Position numbers and translations under genes: made by a program. A DNA stretch of 64,000 bases, from the NCBI RefSeq assembly GCF_008271805.1, contig NZ_VSRY01000094.1, positions 1 through 64,000 of the forward strand, written 5' to 3'. Source of the DNA: Streptomyces sp. TRM49041. Lineage in GTDB: Bacteria; Actinomycetota; Actinomycetes; Streptomycetales; Streptomycetaceae. The notes under the pieces were generated by a model, which was not told the DNA's origin, did no database searches, and worked only from the letters and a program-made list of their open reading frames with translations. Shown piece after piece: positions 63,686 through 64,000 of the stretch; the first letter of the stretch is position 1; each line of letters starts with the position of its first letter.

Positions 63686-64000
63686 TCAGGTGGGTCTGAT
63701 GGTCAGGCCGGTCTCGGCGAGGCAGCCGTCTATCAGGTGGCTGCGGTACTGGATGTGCCGGAGGCCGCGTCGGATGCGCTGGACGAGGTGTTCGGGGGTA
63801 TTGAAGGCGACGTTGGAGAGCCAGCCCCGCCGCAGTAGTGACCAGATCCCTTCGACGGGGTTGAGGTCGGGTGCGTAGGGCGGCAAGTAGTAGATGGTCA
63901 GCCAGTCCCGGGCTTCGGCGAACTCCCGCAGCCCGGCGGCCTTGTGAACGTTCAGGTTGTCCCAGACGAGCACGATCGGGCCCCCGAGCTGCTGGTGGGC
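63686..64000 (-). CDS. IS630-type transposase, cut by the window edge
   Basis: The minus-strand frame is open at the right edge and reads I-V-L-V-W-D-N-L-N-V-H-K-A, then Y-Y-L-P-P-Y-A-P-D-L-N-P-V-E-G-I-W-S-L-L-R-R-G-W, the second Asp and the Glu of the DDE catalytic triad in the IS630/Tc1-mariner form, and ends L-T-I-R-P-T. Only the C-terminal 104 codons lie inside the window. The element's end must fall near 63,655-63,680; a target TA cannot be confirmed without the other end. Confidence 0.88.
   Translation of the reverse strand, partial: AHQQLGGPIVLVWDNLNVHKAAGLREFAEARDWLTIYYLPPYAPDLNPVEGIWSLLRRGWLSNVAFNTPEHLVQRIRRGLRHIQYRSHLIDGCLAETGLTIRPT

Overview
The window is very GC-rich, every convincing gene has GC-saturated third codon positions, and the gene families (SigB/SigF-type sigma factor, DUF397/DUF5753 regulators, an SCO4225-type membrane protein, an FxLD lanthipeptide, ISAs1/IS701 remnants) are those of Streptomyces or a close relative. 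No rRNA, tRNA or CRISPR array was seen. Many genes start with GTG or TTG, and several have a TANNNT box 6-8 bases before the start codon, which suggests leaderless mRNAs.

Positions 1 to about 36,490 look like ordinary chromosome. They hold a GAF protein and a stress sigma factor; small stress-type proteins (CBS pair, PfpI, Vms1/eRF1-like, cation efflux, hydrophobic peptide); a type II NADH dehydrogenase-like gene with a transketolase; a methyltransferase, VOC, GNAT, 14-TM exporter, GntR regulator and adenosine deaminase; a tight minus-strand run of four hydrolases (M55, M20, S9, S66) that looks like a peptide or cell-wall recycling operon; an Lrp regulator opposite a DMT exporter plus aminotransferase; a MoxR ATPase plus VWA metallopeptidase pair; a hemerythrin; a large SpoIIE-type phosphatase; and an MFS transporter fused to carboxypeptidase-regulatory-like repeats.

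At about 36,486 a radical-SAM gene stops inside its iron-sulfur cysteine motif. From there to the end the DNA is accessory: fragments of istB, a 5'-nucleotidase, an SDR and an IS701 transposase, an intact AbiJ-like predicted nuclease, a DUF5819-HTTM pair, a frameshifted DUF3494 (ice-binding-like) surface protein, a class F sortase cut by an ISAs1-type element, a pair of inverted ISAs1 elements, a DUF5710/HNH protein, a SLOG (DUF2493) protein, and at the right edge an IS630-type transposase interrupting a small HTH gene.

The most interesting locus is 51,147-61,895: an FxLD-family class I lanthipeptide cluster. A DUF5753 HTH/DUF397 pair faces an overlapping operon (unknown protein, HATPase anti-sigma-like protein, two unknowns, LuxR-type HTH). 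Then come a 63-residue precursor with an FQLD motif and four cysteines, a strong hairpin, a LanB holding only the glutamylation part, a LanC, and a fusion of the LanB elimination domain with a protein-isoaspartate-type methyltransferase, followed by a helical-repeat protein. Together they should dehydrate, cyclise and O-methylate a secreted peptide. No dedicated exporter or leader protease is visible in the window.
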